From Undaria pinnatifida (Eukaryota; Sar; Phaeophyceae; Laminariales; Alariaceae), in contig JABAKD010000016.1 in assembly GCA_012845835.1 (NCBI GenBank), positions 444,843 through 508,842 on the forward strand: 64,000 nt of DNA, read 5' to 3'. Numbering within the stretch: position 1 is the stretch's first letter; every line of letters starts with the position of its first letter. A program made the position numbers and the translations under genes. Of this stretch, positions 63,765 to 64,000 are shown piece by piece. The notes below the pieces were generated by a model. The model saw only the letters and a list, made by a program, of their open reading frames with translations. It was not told where the DNA came from and did no database searches.

Positions 63765-64000
63765 GCCACCACACGGTATCATAAGGGACTTGGCACCTTT
63801 TCGGACCAAACGGTTTTGCGACCCGTTGAACTCCTCAAGTGGAGCACTAAGGGTTAAGTATGAAAAAAAAATTAACCGCATACTGGTTAGTTTCAGGACT
63901 AGCGCGTACAAATGTTCAAGTCGGGTTGTTGCGCGAACGAACGTCTCCGAAGCCATGTTTCGGGCGCGATGCTGGATGTTGGGCTCCTCCTGTCAGGAGC
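63765..64000. mobile_element. probable MITE family 4 copy, cut by window end
   Basis: ggcaccttttcggaccaaacg ... cgttgaactcctcaagtggag ... gcgcgaacgaacgtctccgaagccatgtttcg matches pieces at 46.8 and 43.4 kb. Confidence 0.5.

Overview
This is eukaryotic nuclear DNA: one recognisable protein-coding gene broken by very long introns, set in dense simple repeats, tandem arrays and short non-autonomous transposons. No bacterial gene organisation, rRNA, CRISPR or intact autonomous transposon was seen. Large introns with canonical GT/AG ends, GC-rich third codon positions in exons, and abundant trinucleotide and CA tracts would fit a large-genome alga. A stramenopile such as a brown alga is my guess from the general look of the cytochrome P450; I could not test it by any search.

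The central result is a cytochrome P450 gene on the minus strand, running from 48167 down to the stop codon at 21485. I assembled 13 exons by hand. Every junction is GT/AG, all phases agree, and they join into 1488 coding bases (496 residues) without a stop. The C-helix W-x-x-x-R, I-helix A-G-T-E-S-T, K-helix E-A-L-R, P-E-R-W and the heme loop F-G-A-G-P-R-V-C-P-G appear in the correct order. Only the N-terminal membrane-anchor exon(s), upstream of 48167, were not found. Introns range from 389 to 4151 bases and make up about 94 percent of the locus.

Layout. 1-8 kb: several small hypothetical ORFs, mostly minus strand, with two tandem arrays. 8.5-13 kb: three blocks of a CCATGG-rich palindromic minisatellite. 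13-21.5 kb: transposon remnants and four degenerate tandem arrays, the last lying just 3' of the P450 stop. 21.5-48.2 kb: the P450 gene, its introns filled with GTT, ATG, CCCGA, CA and CAA tracts, minisatellites and short transposons. 48.2-64 kb: mainly SINE-like and MITE-like copies and more arrays, with no confident gene.

At least five short inverted-repeat element families recur, including a piggyBac-like family flanked by TTAA, a mariner-like element with perfect 29-base inverted ends, and a family nested inside a SINE with a direct duplication of about 8 bases. Three P450 exons have degenerate copies of their own splice junction in the adjoining intron, suggesting introns that lengthen by tandem duplication across exon edges.
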